DNA of 64,000 bases from Flavobacteriales bacterium (GCA_026418175.1 JAOABX010000010.1:1-64000); one strand, 5' to 3'; positions 1 through 8,813 are shown, numbered from the stretch's first letter. Notes: generated by a model not told the origin, from the letters alone. Numbers and translations are program-made.

Positions 1-462
1 ATCTTTACACGTACTGATAATCAGTCTGGCCAACTTTCTGATACAAACTGGACGCAAGTTTCTGCTACAGTGCCCTGGAATTATTCCGGACAGCAATTAT
101 ACTTTGCATTCCATCATAATGCAAACGATATGTTTTTGCTTTACCTGGATGATATCCGTGTAACTGAAGGGAACAGTGCTGCCAGCCTGGAAGATAATGC
201 TCAGGTTACATTGTTATCAGCTTATCCTAATCCGTTCCGTGTAAATACTAACATTGCTTTTGAACTGAAAAATACTTCAGAAGTAATTTTACAAATGTTT
301 GATTTATCAGGAAAATTGGTAATGCAGCGTAATGCCGGAACCATGACTAGCGGATTGAATCGTATCGAAGTGGATGGCACAGCTCTACCTTCAGGAGTTT
401 ATTACTACACATTGACAATTAACGGTGAAACTACTTCTGCTCACAAGATTGTTAAAATGTAA
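1..462 (+). CDS. T9SS-sorted secreted protein, C-terminal part (5' end outside window)
   Basis: The reading frame is open from base 1, so only the last 153 residues are present and the start lies upstream. The first part (FAFHHNAND, LYLDDIRV) looks like the end of a choice-of-anchor/MAM-like beta-sandwich domain found in many secreted Bacteroidota proteins. The last ~80 residues form a T9SS type A sorting domain: AYPNPF, then FDLSGKLV, SGVYYYTL and a final KIVKM. In this family the domain directs export through the outer membrane and is cleaved on attachment to the surface. The function of the upstream part cannot be judged. A strong terminator follows 22 bp after the stop. Confidence 0.85.
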   Translation: MFTRTDNQSGQLSDTNWTQVSATVPWNYSGQQLYFAFHHNANDMFLLYLDDIRVTEGNSAASLEDNAQVTLLSAYPNPFRVNTNIAFELKNTSEVILQMFDLSGKLVMQRNAGTMTSGLNRIEVDGTALPSGVYYYTLTINGETTSAHKIVKM

Positions 463-483
463 TATTTGATGAGAAATTTAAAA

Positions 484-511
484 AAGCCCGGATCACCCGG
501 GCTTTTTTTTT
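484..511 (+). terminator. intrinsic terminator after the first T9SS protein
   Basis: A GC-rich stem AAGCCCGG/CCGGGCTT (484-491 with 497-504) with a 5-base loop runs into a tract of eight to nine T. It lies 22 bp past the stop at 462 and 37 bp before the next start, so the two neighbouring secreted-protein genes are probably separate transcripts. Confidence 0.9.
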
Positions 512-547
512 CTAACAAATGCTTAATTTAGTGCAAAATCTTGTCAT

Positions 548-1672
548 ATGAAGAGCAACTACTTATTATTTATTGCTGGTTTAGTCATTGCAGGTCAAAG
601 TTATGCCCAGCGTCCAATACAGGAGAAAATTGCAGTTGAAGCTCCTGTAAAATCTAAAACTATCGATAAGGGGACTGGTACGTATTGGATTGATTATGCT
701 GAATATGATGCTCAGTATCCCGGTAATTCTATTCAATACGTTGGATTTGTAACGGATGGTACGTACACCTATACACACAACAATCGCGACACCTTATTGG
801 GGTCATTTGCAGCTGCATATTCACGTTACGATTCGATGGTTGTAACCTCTGATTATACATTTTTTCAAGAATTCAATAATAGTAATGTGATCTCACTAAA
901 TGTTGATAGCATATTTGCTTTTATTATTCATGAAAATAATTCAGGTAATAATGATACCTTAATTATATCCATGCTTGGATTAGATGCTGCTCGTAGGCCA
1001 AACAACTCCAATGTGTTATGGGATACTGTTATTGTAACCAATACATCCCTTGGTTTGTCAGGTACTGTGCTTGGTTTTGCTCCAAATATTTTACGTACTG
1101 GTTCTAATTGGGGGTATGCAATTAAAGTACAATATAATGATCCCTCTTTATTGGATACATTTGCATTGGTTTTTCCATCCATTCAAAATTGTGGTGTAGC
1201 TCAGTTTTATCCTGCAGCATTCTATCAGGCAAATTTGGCAGGTTCTGCTAACAGTCAAATAATTCCCTTGACAAATGGCCAAGTATTATGGTATGACGAT
1301 TGCAATTCAAATGGTCAACCAGATTTACCCAATGAAAATATATATAAGCATTGGGCTACCTGGTGTAAAGTAACATTGGCTGAGAATTTAGGTGTTGAAG
1401 AACAGCAAGGTAAAGGAGTGCAGGTGGTTTCATTCCCAAATCCGGCAAAAGACATGTTACAGATTAAATATGAACTGCAAATGGGTGGAGATGTGATGTT
1501 GACGGTAACAGATATTTCTGGAAAAGTTCAGATGATGAAAAACCTGGGTAATCATGCAATCGGTGCTTATAATACTCAAATTGACGTAACAAATTATACA
1601 GCAGGAGTTTATTTCTATACTCTTGAAGTAAATCAGGTTAGAATTACACGTCGTTTCGTGGTTACAAAGTAA
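548..1672 (+). CDS. secreted protein with T9SS type A sorting domain, function unknown
   Basis: This 374-residue protein starts with a signal peptide ending at SYAQ (about residue 21). It has a long beta-rich central region with no motif I recognise, and a C-terminal T9SS sorting domain (SFPNPAKDML, VTDISGKVQ, AGVYFYTLEV, RRFVVTK). It should be exported by Sec, passed through the T9SS and anchored or released at the surface. The central sequence contains CNSNGQPDLPNENIYKHW, a calcium-loop-like Asp/Asn-rich stretch. The start is the only ATG that gives a complete signal peptide. A bidirectional terminator separates it from the convergent SDR gene. Confidence 0.85.
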   Translation: MKSNYLLFIAGLVIAGQSYAQRPIQEKIAVEAPVKSKTIDKGTGTYWIDYAEYDAQYPGNSIQYVGFVTDGTYTYTHNNRDTLLGSFAAAYSRYDSMVVTSDYTFFQEFNNSNVISLNVDSIFAFIIHENNSGNNDTLIISMLGLDAARRPNNSNVLWDTVIVTNTSLGLSGTVLGFAPNILRTGSNWGYAIKVQYNDPSLLDTFALVFPSIQNCGVAQFYPAAFYQANLAGSANSQIIPLTNGQVLWYDDCNSNGQPDLPNENIYKHWATWCKVTLAENLGVEEQQGKGVQVVSFPNPAKDMLQIKYELQMGGDVMLTVTDISGKVQMMKNLGNHAIGAYNTQIDVTNYTAGVYFYTLEVNQVRITRRFVVTK

Positions 1673-1692
1673 TTGATAAATATTTAAATAAT

Positions 1693-1727
1693 ATTTCAAA
1701 GGCTAACCTAGGGTTAGCCTTTGAAAT
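1693..1727. terminator. bidirectional terminator between convergent genes
   Basis: A perfect inverted repeat pairs 1693-1708 with 1712-1727 (core GGCTAACC/GGTTAGCC) around a 3-base loop, flanked by A-rich and T-rich arms. It fills the gap between the rightward T9SS protein (stop 1672) and the leftward SDR gene (stop codon 1728-1730), and can act on both strands. Confidence 0.85.
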
Positions 1728-2522
1728 TTATGTTTGATCAAACAAACTTTTCCAACGTTTTCTTGCTAAATAAATAATCCAGTAAGGAGTGATTATACTT
1801 AAAAAGGTCATGATTTTTGTAAGTAAACCTGGAATTATCACTGCTCGATTTGAAAATAACCCCCGAATACCGGCGTCTGCTACCTCAGCTGCAGTCATCA
1901 TTATTCCATAACGCATCCCTTTTTTTACATCAATCACATTAGGATCATATAGATTTGTGGCTGTTGCTCCTGGGCATAATGCTGTAACTTTTACACCATA
2001 GTATTTCATTTCTGTACGTAATGAACGGGTAAAACCTTTGATAAATTTTTTACTGGAAGCATAAAATGCAATACCTGGAAAGTCTTTAAATGCGGAAATG
2101 GATGAAACATTCATAATATAGCCGCGCCCTCGTTCTTTCATATGCCTACCAATGTACAAACACAAGAGTGACGTAGTGTGAATATGCAGTAGTATCATCT
2201 TCGAGGCTTTCTCAGGAGAAGCCTGTACTACTTCGCCAAAAAAGAAGAATCCTGCGTTATTAATTAGAATTTCAACTTCCAGTTTGTTTTGTAATACATA
2301 TTGATACACCGATTGGGCAGCATCCAATGTGCTTAAGTCCTGATATAAAGCAAAAACTTTTATACCATAAATCGATGAAAATTCAATTTGAAGTTCATCC
2401 AGTTTATTTGGTTCATTACTAATCAACAATAAATTGTATTTCTTTTGTGCCAGAATTTTTGCACATTCTAATCCTATGCCGGATGTACTACCGGTAATTA
2501 AAGCAACATTCGTGGTTGTCAT
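1728..2522 (-). CDS. SDR family NAD(P)-dependent oxidoreductase
   Basis: A 264-residue classical short-chain dehydrogenase. The cofactor-binding motif TGSTSGIG lies at residues ~11-18, NNAG near 89, the catalytic Ser in MNVSSISA near 139-142, and YxxSK (YASSKKF) near 155. It is followed by an ALCPGATATN segment. The C-terminus has a hydrophobic stretch (LLTKIMTFLSIITPYWIIYLA) typical of membrane-associated DltE/YqjQ-like SDRs. Substrate unknown. The start codon overlaps the stop of the upstream flavin oxidoreductase by 4 bp (ATGA), so the two are translationally coupled and probably act in one reductive pathway. Confidence 0.9.
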   Translation of the reverse strand: MTTTNVALITGSTSGIGLECAKILAQKKYNLLLISNEPNKLDELQIEFSSIYGIKVFALYQDLSTLDAAQSVYQYVLQNKLEVEILINNAGFFFFGEVVQASPEKASKMILLHIHTTSLLCLYIGRHMKERGRGYIMNVSSISAFKDFPGIAFYASSKKFIKGFTRSLRTEMKYYGVKVTALCPGATATNLYDPNVIDVKKGMRYGIMMTAAEVADAGIRGLFSNRAVIIPGLLTKIMTFLSIITPYWIIYLARKRWKSLFDQT

Positions 2523-3736
2523 CGTTCTGGATGGGCTAATTGTTCGCGAAGACTGGGAGATAGGTTGGCTTCATTCATAAAACATCGCATTTTTCCAGTG
2601 TACATTACAGCTACGCAATAATTACAAATTGTACACCCCGATTTTTTAATTATTTCATTTCTTAAATCGTTTACAAAACTTGGATTTTGAATCAATGCTC
2701 TGGCAAATGCTACACAATCTGCACCGTTTTGAAATGCTTTTTCAATGGTTTCTATTGAATTCATTCCTCCTACGTAGATTAAAGGAATTTTTACTAAATC
2801 TCTGAATTTTTTCGCTTCTTCAATGAAATAGCCTTCTTGAAACGGATAGGGTTTTATCAGTTTTTGGCCCATGACACCCACTAAAAATTTTACAACGATA
2901 TTAGAAATGTTTTTTGCCATGATACGCGTGGGCATTCTCCCTCGCATGATATACATGGGAGCCTTACTAACAAAACCACCGCTTAGTACAATGGCATCAG
3001 CTCCGAGAGATTCAATGATTTGGGCAGTTTTATATGCTTCTTTTTGTGTAATACCGCCTTCAAATCCATCCCACATATTCATTTTTACAAGTATGGCCAT
3101 TTGGTTTCCTACAGCTTCACGAACAGCAGTAAGTACTTCTCTAAGAAATCGACTCCGATTTTCAAAACTTCCGCCGTATTCATCATTTCTTCGATTTGTA
3201 TAAGGTGATAAAAATTGACTGATTAAATAGCCATGACCGGCATGTATTTCAACTGCATCAAATCCACATTCATTTAATATTAATGCAGCATGCTTGAAAT
3301 CATTTACTACTCGTTGAATATCATTTCTTGTCATTTTTCTTGGCCATGTGGGGCCATACAGATTAAATTTAGCTGATGCGGATATGGGTCGAAAACCAGT
3401 AACCGATTTCTTCGACATATTGCCTGTATGTCCTATTTGAATTGATGCTTTAGCACCTCCTGCATGAATAGCATCTGTTAGTTTTTTTAAATCTGATTTA
3501 ATTTCTTCTCGTATCCATAATTGATGTGTAAAGGCTAAACCATCTTTACTTACCGAAGCATATGCAACGGTGGTCATTCCAATGCCTCCCTCTGCAACCT
3601 TACGATGATAATTAATTAAATCATGTGTAATATTCCAGTGTTTACACATACCTTCAAAGGCGGCAGCCCTTATGGTTCTGTTTCTTAAAGTTATAGGGCC
3701 AAGTTGAATAGGTTCAAAAACCTTAGAGTAAACCAT
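2519..3736 (-). CDS. NADH:flavin oxidoreductase, old yellow enzyme family
   Basis: A 405-residue TIM-barrel flavoprotein that would reduce activated C=C bonds (enones, dienoyl compounds) with FMN and NAD(P)H. Seen: FEPIQLGPITLRNR at the N-terminus, GFDAVEIHAGHGYLISQFLS with the substrate-binding His pair, YGGSFENRSRF, IYVGGMNS, and DCVAFARALI for the phosphate site. The C-terminus keeps a Cys cluster (CTICNYC, then C ten residues later) like the Fe-S motif of the 2,4-dienoyl-CoA reductase branch, but the FAD/NAD domains of that enzyme are absent. It sits 5 bp after the dienelactone hydrolase gene and overlaps the SDR by 4 bp, so it is the middle gene of a three-gene operon. Confidence 0.9.
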   Translation of the reverse strand: MVYSKVFEPIQLGPITLRNRTIRAAAFEGMCKHWNITHDLINYHRKVAEGGIGMTTVAYASVSKDGLAFTHQLWIREEIKSDLKKLTDAIHAGGAKASIQIGHTGNMSKKSVTGFRPISASAKFNLYGPTWPRKMTRNDIQRVVNDFKHAALILNECGFDAVEIHAGHGYLISQFLSPYTNRRNDEYGGSFENRSRFLREVLTAVREAVGNQMAILVKMNMWDGFEGGITQKEAYKTAQIIESLGADAIVLSGGFVSKAPMYIMRGRMPTRIMAKNISNIVVKFLVGVMGQKLIKPYPFQEGYFIEEAKKFRDLVKIPLIYVGGMNSIETIEKAFQNGADCVAFARALIQNPSFVNDLRNEIIKKSGCTICNYCVAVMYTGKMRCFMNEANLSPSLREQLAHPER

Positions 3737-3741
3737 AAATA

Positions 3742-4602
3742 TTAAAAGTGCATTTTTATAAAATCAATGGCCTGACGAAATGCATCCAATGCTTTTTCTT
3801 TATCGTAATGAGGATTGCTTGGATTAGCAAATGCATGTTCTGCAGCATAGTTAATTACCGATATATTTTTCTTTAAATCACTCATGGTTTGGGCAAAATT
3901 CATAACAATATCTGGTGTAATCCACGCGTCTTTTTCAGCAGCAATAAACAAAACGGGAGCTGTTAACTGCTGTAAGCGGTTGATATTTTTTTCGGGCATG
4001 CCATAAAACATTACACAAGCACGGCTTTGTCTTTCTGCGATAATACTGGCTTGCAACGACCAACCGCCTCCCAGACACCAGCCTAACGTGGCAATACGCA
4101 TTTCTTTTCCAACATGATTTATTAAACCACGAATGATGTTTTCAGCTCTTTCTTGCTTTAAATTACTCATTAGTTTTGCAGCGTTTTCACGGGTTGTTGC
4201 AATAGCCGAATCATAAAGATCAACAGCATAGATGTGCATATCGGGTAATTCTTCTGAAAACCGATCAGCTTCTTGTTGTATGTAAGAATTCAAACCCCAC
4301 CATTCGTGAAATAAAAATAAAGCCTTGTTGCTGGTTTCTTTTGCTTCGACATGATAGGCTCTTCCTGATTTCCCATCTTGGGTTGGAAAACTAATCATGG
4401 TCCCTTTTAAATTCATGGGATTGCAATATAAAGGTTCAACATGAGCTTTTTTAAAAGATGCTTTTTTTGCTAATTTATGAAATGATTTTAGCTTGAATGA
4501 ATTGTTACAACATGTAGTTTGAGCCCTTGAAAAATTTTGAAAAGCAAGCATCGTAAGTAAAATGAGAGGAAATTTTGCTATCATGAATGTATTGATTTTC
4601 AT
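3742..4602 (-). CDS. dienelactone hydrolase family protein with signal peptide
   Basis: An alpha/beta hydrolase of the dienelactone hydrolase family, 286 residues from the ATG chosen here. An in-frame start ten codons upstream (4632) would bury the signal peptide, so I prefer 4602. The N-terminus is a signal peptide ending at SRAQ. The family nucleophile is Cys in GWCLGGG (~176), with acid Asp in AAEKDAW (~225), His in AEHAFANP (~256) and FHEWWGL near 98-104. It is first in the operon with the OYE and SDR genes. A periplasmic hydrolase followed by cytoplasmic reductases could process an imported lactone or ester, which is inference. Confidence 0.87.
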   Translation of the reverse strand: MKINTFMIAKFPLILLTMLAFQNFSRAQTTCCNNSFKLKSFHKLAKKASFKKAHVEPLYCNPMNLKGTMISFPTQDGKSGRAYHVEAKETSNKALFLFHEWWGLNSYIQQEADRFSEELPDMHIYAVDLYDSAIATTRENAAKLMSNLKQERAENIIRGLINHVGKEMRIATLGWCLGGGWSLQASIIAERQSRACVMFYGMPEKNINRLQQLTAPVLFIAAEKDAWITPDIVMNFAQTMSDLKKNISVINYAAEHAFANPSNPHYDKEKALDAFRQAIDFIKMHF

Positions 4603-4665
4603 AAAATGAAAATACAGTTTCTCTTCTAGCAAAAAAAATTTAATTTCAACGTACTAAATATACCT

Positions 4666-5826
4666 ATGAAAAGATTTTTATTGTTGAGTGGTTACTCTTT
4701 GCTTATCTTGAATATACATGCACAATCAGTATTTCAAATGCAAACAGTGAATGGTACACCTGCATTTGATGCCGTTGCGAATTATTGCGGGCAAAAGTGG
4801 GGTGAATATTTGAATTCTTCCATTCCTATCAAAGTAAGAGTTTATTTTGCTAATCTTTTTGGACAAACCCTAGGAATAACTATACCGAATGGAAGGCGTG
4901 ATTTCCCCAATGCCCCAGTTGATTCTGTATGGTACCCCTCTGCACTGGCCAATGCATTAGCCGGAACTGAACTGAATCCGGGAGAAGATGATATAAACAT
5001 ATTTATTGATAATACTGCCAACTGGTATATGGGATTGGATGGTAATACACCTTCCAATAAGTATGATTTGGTTTCTGTAATGATGCATGAAATTGCACAT
5101 GGTTTAGGTTTTCTGGCCTTGTCTGACATTAATAATGGAGAAGGTTCTTTTGGGTATGTAGAGCCTTCAGATATTGCCCCGTTAGTATTATCGTTTCCTT
5201 TTCCGGAGCAAGAAGGCAAGTATGCTATTTATTCAACTTTTATTGAAAATTTTTCCGGTCAGGAATTGGATGATACTACCATTTTCCCCAATCCTTCGAT
5301 AGAACTGGCAACTCAATTTACCTCCAATCAATTGTATTTTAACGGACCCAATGCAGTCGTGGCGAATAATAATCAACGGGTACGATTGTATGCTCCTGCC
5401 ACCTTCGCATTTGGGTCTAGCTTACATCATTTAAATGAATCAACCTATCCTCCTGGAAATCCTAACAGCATGATGACACCTTTTATTGGCTTGGGTGAAA
5501 CAGAGCATGAACCTGGACCGGTAGCATTGGGTATTTTGCAGGATTTGGGTTGGAGCGTAAATTTAGATGCCTCGATAAACAACCCTTCCAAATCACCTTG
5601 GATGATTTTTCCGAATCCGGCGAAGGAATATGTATATATTTATGCTCAAAGTACTTTGAAATCTCCCTGTACATGGCTATTGGTGAATGTTTCTGGAACA
5701 GTTTGTATGCAAGGGACGATTCAACCATCAACAGAACTTTTTGCAATTTCTTTGAAAGATTTAGTCTCAGGAATTTATTTTATTAAGATTGATAATATTG
5801 CATTAAAAATTTTAATTACAAATTAG
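4666..5826 (+). CDS. secreted zinc metalloprotease with T9SS sorting domain
   Basis: A 386-residue protein with a signal peptide ending at IHAQ (residue 20). The zinc motif HEIAHGLGFL lies at 141-150 (HExxH plus GxGF), and a later segment reads SMMTPFIG, EHEPGPVALGILQDLGW, as in the Met-turn and closing helix of metzincin-like Bacteroidota proteases. The last ~85 residues form a T9SS type A sorting domain (IFPNPAKEYVYI, SGIYFIKI, LKILITN). It should degrade extracellular protein and be delivered through the T9SS. It is divergent from the hydrolase operon, and a tRNA-Val follows. Confidence 0.88.
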   Translation: MKRFLLLSGYSLLILNIHAQSVFQMQTVNGTPAFDAVANYCGQKWGEYLNSSIPIKVRVYFANLFGQTLGITIPNGRRDFPNAPVDSVWYPSALANALAGTELNPGEDDINIFIDNTANWYMGLDGNTPSNKYDLVSVMMHEIAHGLGFLALSDINNGEGSFGYVEPSDIAPLVLSFPFPEQEGKYAIYSTFIENFSGQELDDTTIFPNPSIELATQFTSNQLYFNGPNAVVANNNQRVRLYAPATFAFGSSLHHLNESTYPPGNPNSMMTPFIGLGETEHEPGPVALGILQDLGWSVNLDASINNPSKSPWMIFPNPAKEYVYIYAQSTLKSPCTWLLVNVSGTVCMQGTIQPSTELFAISLKDLVSGIYFIKIDNIALKILITN

Positions 5827-5834
5827 AGATATTT

Positions 5835-5865
5835 TTTGGTAAAATAATTTTTACATCTATATTTG
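5835..5865 (+). promoter_or_regulatory. Bacteroidota-type promoter of tRNA-Val
   Basis: TTTG at 5835-5838, a 19-bp spacer and TATATTTG at 5858-5865 match the Bacteroidota sigma-ABfr consensus (-33 TTTG, -7 TAnnTTTG) exactly. The box lies 33 bp upstream of the mature tRNA 5' end, leaving a short leader for RNase P to remove. Confidence 0.85.
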
Positions 5866-5898
5866 CGCTCCCGTTTGATTCATTAATTTAAACTAAAT

Positions 5899-5976
5899 GG
5901 GAGCTTAGCTCAGCTGGTTCAGAGCACCTGCCTTACAAGCAGGGGGTCACTGGTTCGAATCCAGTAGCTCCCACCA
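5899..5976 (+). tRNA. tRNA-Val (anticodon TAC)
   Basis: A complete 78-base cloverleaf: acceptor GGGAGCT pairs with AGCTCCC (5966-5972), D-arm GCTC/GAGC, anticodon stem CCTGC/GCAGG around loop CTTACAA with TAC at 5934-5936, T-arm CTGG-TTCGAAT-CCAG, discriminator A and an encoded CCA (5974-5976). It reads GTA and, with wobble, other Val codons. It has its own promoter and terminator. Confidence 0.97.
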
Positions 5977-5986
5977 AATGAAATAG

Positions 5987-6020
5987 GGTTTCAAACAAAC
6001 TAAGTTTGAAACCTTTTTTT
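5987..6020 (+). terminator. intrinsic terminator of tRNA-Val
   Basis: The stem GGTTTCAAAC/GTTTGAAACC (5987-5996 with 6004-6013) with a 7-base loop is followed by seven T. It starts 11 bp after the tRNA CCA end. Confidence 0.9.
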
Positions 6021-6633
6021 ATTTGCATACAAACCGGCGTTATTTTCTAACGTTTTAAATCTCCTTTCTTTTATGCTGGTCTTTTTCAATTAATAACATA
6101 TTAAATTATAAAGTCAGGCTTTTTCCTTATTAACTTCGGTAATATTAAGCTTTGGTTGTGTTATTTGTACTCGAATATTCTTTTTTCTGGTATAATCGCA
6201 ATCTTGTTTTATCAAATAGTACAGCAAGGTCTTTTCCTTCTCTTTTGTTTATTTCATTTGCTAATCGCTCGAGTATGTATGAAAATCTAAAACTTGTTCC
6301 GGTCAATCTAATTTCATATTCTTAAGCTTTATTTTCTCTTTATTTAAAAAAGTGTTTCTGTCTTTTAAAAGGTCAGGTATAACATAAAGGGAACGCCCTT
6401 CGATACATTTAACTTATCAGTTGTAAAGCCGCTTTTATTGTAAACTACTAACTAAATAATTTGGTTTACTGGTATTTCAGGCGTAATTTTCCTTTTTCTC
6501 AATATTGAAATGATGTAACTTTTGAATGATTATGTAGGGGTAGAAAGGTTGTTTGTAATGGCATAACCTAAATGATTAAAGAATAGTACAACTACATTTT
6601 AAAAAAAAATATCTTAGTAAAAATTTGTTCGAT
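6021..6633. other. long low-density stretch between tRNA-Val and the DUF4468 gene
   Basis: About 600 bp without an intact gene. It holds the leftward remnant described at 6145-6435. Fragments such as PEIPVNQII and GFTTDKLNVSKGVP, upstream of it on the same strand, may be more of the same decayed material. No repeat of the tRNA 3' end is visible by eye, so an attachment-site duplication is not supported. Confidence 0.5.
6145..6435 (-). pseudogene. decayed leftward coding remnant, unidentified
   Basis: The leftward strand gives protein-like open stretches broken by a frame change and stops. From about 6435 it reads IEGRSLYVIPDLL, DRNTFLNKEKIKLKN, then a stop near 6304. In a second frame from 6321 it reads YEIRLTGTSFRFSYI and LERLANEINKREGKDL, ending at 6145. 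The amino-acid composition is that of real protein, and the two frames join naturally at about 6306-6321. I do not recognise the family. It lies just after a tRNA, a common integration site. Confidence 0.35.
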
Positions 6634-7197
6634 ATGAAGCTTTTAAAAGTTATTCAGTTTTGTATTTTTTCTTTGCACTTTGCTTGTGTTTTTTCACAAA
6701 CGGTATTTCCAATAAACGAAAACAATGAAATTGAGTATTCAGAAGTAGTAACAGTTGATAGTACATCATCTGATAAACTTTATAGTAGGGCAAAAATGAT
6801 TATTTCTGAATTGTTTAAATCAGCTCAAAATGTAATTCAAAATGATGATGCAGTCAATAAACAAATATTAATAAAAGGAAACATAAAATCTGATTATAGT
6901 TGGAATCCGCTTTCTAATTGCCCAGGGCATATTGATTTTACTTTGATTATAATGTGTAAAGACAATCGTTACAAATATATTTTAAAGCCAGGAAACCATG
7001 TATTTGAACCAGCTTGTAAAATAAGTGGTGGCGGCGGTGGCAGTTTATTATTAGAAAAACCGGCTTGCGGCACCTTTAATATGCCTAAAAGCTATTGGGA
7101 AGATATCAAATCAAAAGCAAATTCAGACTTTTTGGCTTTTATTAAATTGCTTAAAAGCAAAATGGCTACTGAAATAGGTGGAAAGAATGACTGGTAA
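6634..7197 (+). CDS. DUF4468 domain-containing secreted protein
   Basis: 187 residues from the ATG at 6634; the TTG three codons upstream is not needed. A signal peptide ends at VFSQ, followed by a DUF4468 (TBP-like fold) domain with the family opening FPINENNEIEYSEVVTVDS, then KLYSRAKMII. A Gly-rich turn SGGGGGS lies near residue 135 and a Cys pair around CPGH and CGTF. DUF4468 has no known biochemical role. Both flanks carry decayed leftward coding fragments, so the gene may have arrived with, or survived in, a decaying insertion. No terminator is visible. Confidence 0.75.
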   Translation: MKLLKVIQFCIFSLHFACVFSQTVFPINENNEIEYSEVVTVDSTSSDKLYSRAKMIISELFKSAQNVIQNDDAVNKQILIKGNIKSDYSWNPLSNCPGHIDFTLIIMCKDNRYKYILKPGNHVFEPACKISGGGGGSLLLEKPACGTFNMPKSYWEDIKSKANSDFLAFIKLLKSKMATEIGGKNDW

Positions 7198-7252
7198 ACC
7201 CTTATTTATCTATTGATTTTTCTATTTTTCTAATTTTACTACTATATTTCTA

Positions 7253-7500
7253 TTACAACGGGTCAATCTGATTCATGCTTACCTTCTTAACTTTAGGGAA
7301 TACAAACGGTATAGACTTGTCAATTACATTTACCCCTTCCATTTGCTCCAGTTTTTCAATTCTTGCCGATAATGCTTTAATTTCTTTTGTATTACAGCTT
7401 TATTACGTCTCTTAAATCATTCGATAATATTTGCTTTTTGCTCTCATACTATGCCATTTTTTGTCAATACTTGTTTTAATTCCTGTATTTGAGAATATGT
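7253..7500 (-). pseudogene. decayed leftward coding remnant with coiled-coil-like sequence
   Basis: The leftward strand reads TYSQIQELKQVLTKNGIV, then a stop near 7447. A second frame gives EIKALSARIEKLEQMEGV, NVIDKSIPFVFP and NQIDPL, ending in a stop at 7253. The heptad-like ELKQVL...LSARIEKLEQM pattern is typical of the C-terminal coiled coil of tail-fibre, S74-chaperone or structural proteins, but the family is not certain. At least one frameshift and one stop break it. Confidence 0.35.
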
Positions 7501-7511
7501 ATTAAAAAAAA

Positions 7512-8813
7512 TTATAGTACTTCAGCCACTACAAATGTGCTTCCTCCAATTAAAATAAAATCATCAGGGGAGGCATCTTGCTTTGCCTGATGAAGGGCTT
7601 CACGTGGTGTAGAATAGGTTTTACCCTTTAATCCAACTTCGGCAGCTTTTTGAGCCAGAAGTTTTTCGTCCATAGCTCGGGGTATGGATGCCTTTGTAAA
7701 ATAATATATAGCTTCTTTGGGGAGCATTTCGAGCATGCCATGAATATCTTTATCATTTACAAATCCTATTACCCATCGCAAATTATTGTAGTTATATTGT
7801 TTAAGTTGTTCTAATATTTCTAACAAGCCGGGTTTATTGTGGCCAGTATCTGCAATGATCGTAGGATTCTGACCTAATATTTGCCATCTCCCCTGTAAAC
7901 CTGTATTTTGCTGCACATTTTTTAATCCGTTTAAAACTGCTTTTCGATTTATTGTTAAAATTTCATGTTCTTCTAATTCGTCTACAGCTGTCAATACTCC
8001 AGCTACGTTTTTAATCTGATATTTTCCCAGTAAATCCGTTGTAACCTCAATAGTTTCGTCTGTAACCCAATGTAAATATTTAATTTGTAAATAGGATTTA
8101 TTATTTTCTTTGATCCAATAGTAATCTTGCACCTCGTACACATCATCTGCAAATATGCAAGGCGCATCTTCGCGGTCGGCTTTATGCATAAATACTTCCT
8201 GCACTTCTTCTTGTCGTTCACTAATCACTACCGGTACTTTGTGTTTGATTATTCCAGCTTTTTCTGCTGCAATTTTGGGTAAGGTATCACCTAAAAATTG
8301 CATGTGATCCCAACCAATGTTTGTAATAATGCATAGCTCCGGTTGAATCACATTGGTGGAGTCTAACCTTCCACCCATGCCGGTTTCAATAACAGCAATA
8401 TCTACTTGTTCCTTCGCAAAATAAGCAAATGCCATGGCCACGGTGATTTCAAAAAACGAAGGTTTGATGCTATCAAAAAAATCTTTGTTTTGATAAACAA
8501 AGTCAGCCACAAATTCTTCCGAAACCATTTCTCCATTTATTCGGATACGTTCTCTAAAGTCTTTCAAATGTGGCGATGTATATAATCCGGTCTTTAGTCC
8601 ATGTTCCTGTAAAATTGAAGCCAACATGTGTGATGTAGACCCTTTTCCATTAGTGCCAGCAATATGTATGCTTTTGAATTGTTTATGCGGATTACCTAAA
8701 TGAGAACACAATAAAAGCGTATTCGATAAATCTTTTTTGTATGCCGATGCTCCATCTCGCTGAAACATAGGCAATGCACTGAATAAATATTCTACTGCTT
8801 CTGAATAATTCAT
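7512..8813 (-). CDS. folC: bifunctional folylpolyglutamate synthase/dihydrofolate synthase
   Basis: 433 residues from ATG 8813; the longer frame begins at a TTG and adds six codons. It adds glutamate to dihydropteroate and folates with ATP. Seen: the P-loop GTNGKGSTSHML (~residues 42-53), GLYTSPHLKDFRERIRIN, VIETGMGGRLDSTNV, ITNIGWDHMQFLG, HNKPGL and a GGSTFVVAEVL end. Length and motif order are normal for FolC. It is last in a leftward cluster behind the TonB-like gene (37 bp gap), an arrangement common in Bacteroidota. Confidence 0.95.
   Translation of the reverse strand: MNYSEAVEYLFSALPMFQRDGASAYKKDLSNTLLLCSHLGNPHKQFKSIHIAGTNGKGSTSHMLASILQEHGLKTGLYTSPHLKDFRERIRINGEMVSEEFVADFVYQNKDFFDSIKPSFFEITVAMAFAYFAKEQVDIAVIETGMGGRLDSTNVIQPELCIITNIGWDHMQFLGDTLPKIAAEKAGIIKHKVPVVISERQEEVQEVFMHKADREDAPCIFADDVYEVQDYYWIKENNKSYLQIKYLHWVTDETIEVTTDLLGKYQIKNVAGVLTAVDELEEHEILTINRKAVLNGLKNVQQNTGLQGRWQILGQNPTIIADTGHNKPGLLEILEQLKQYNYNNLRWVIGFVNDKDIHGMLEMLPKEAIYYFTKASIPRAMDEKLLAQKAAEVGLKGKTYSTPREALHQAKQDASPDDFILIGGSTFVVAEVL

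Noticed and set aside
70-462. The first gene starting at base 70
   Set aside because: Base 70 is an internal GTG; the frame is open from base 1 and the domain begins upstream.
5966-5976. tRNA-Val 3' end as an integration attachment site
   Set aside because: I looked for a second copy of the tRNA 3' end in 6000-7500 and saw none, and there is no integrase gene.
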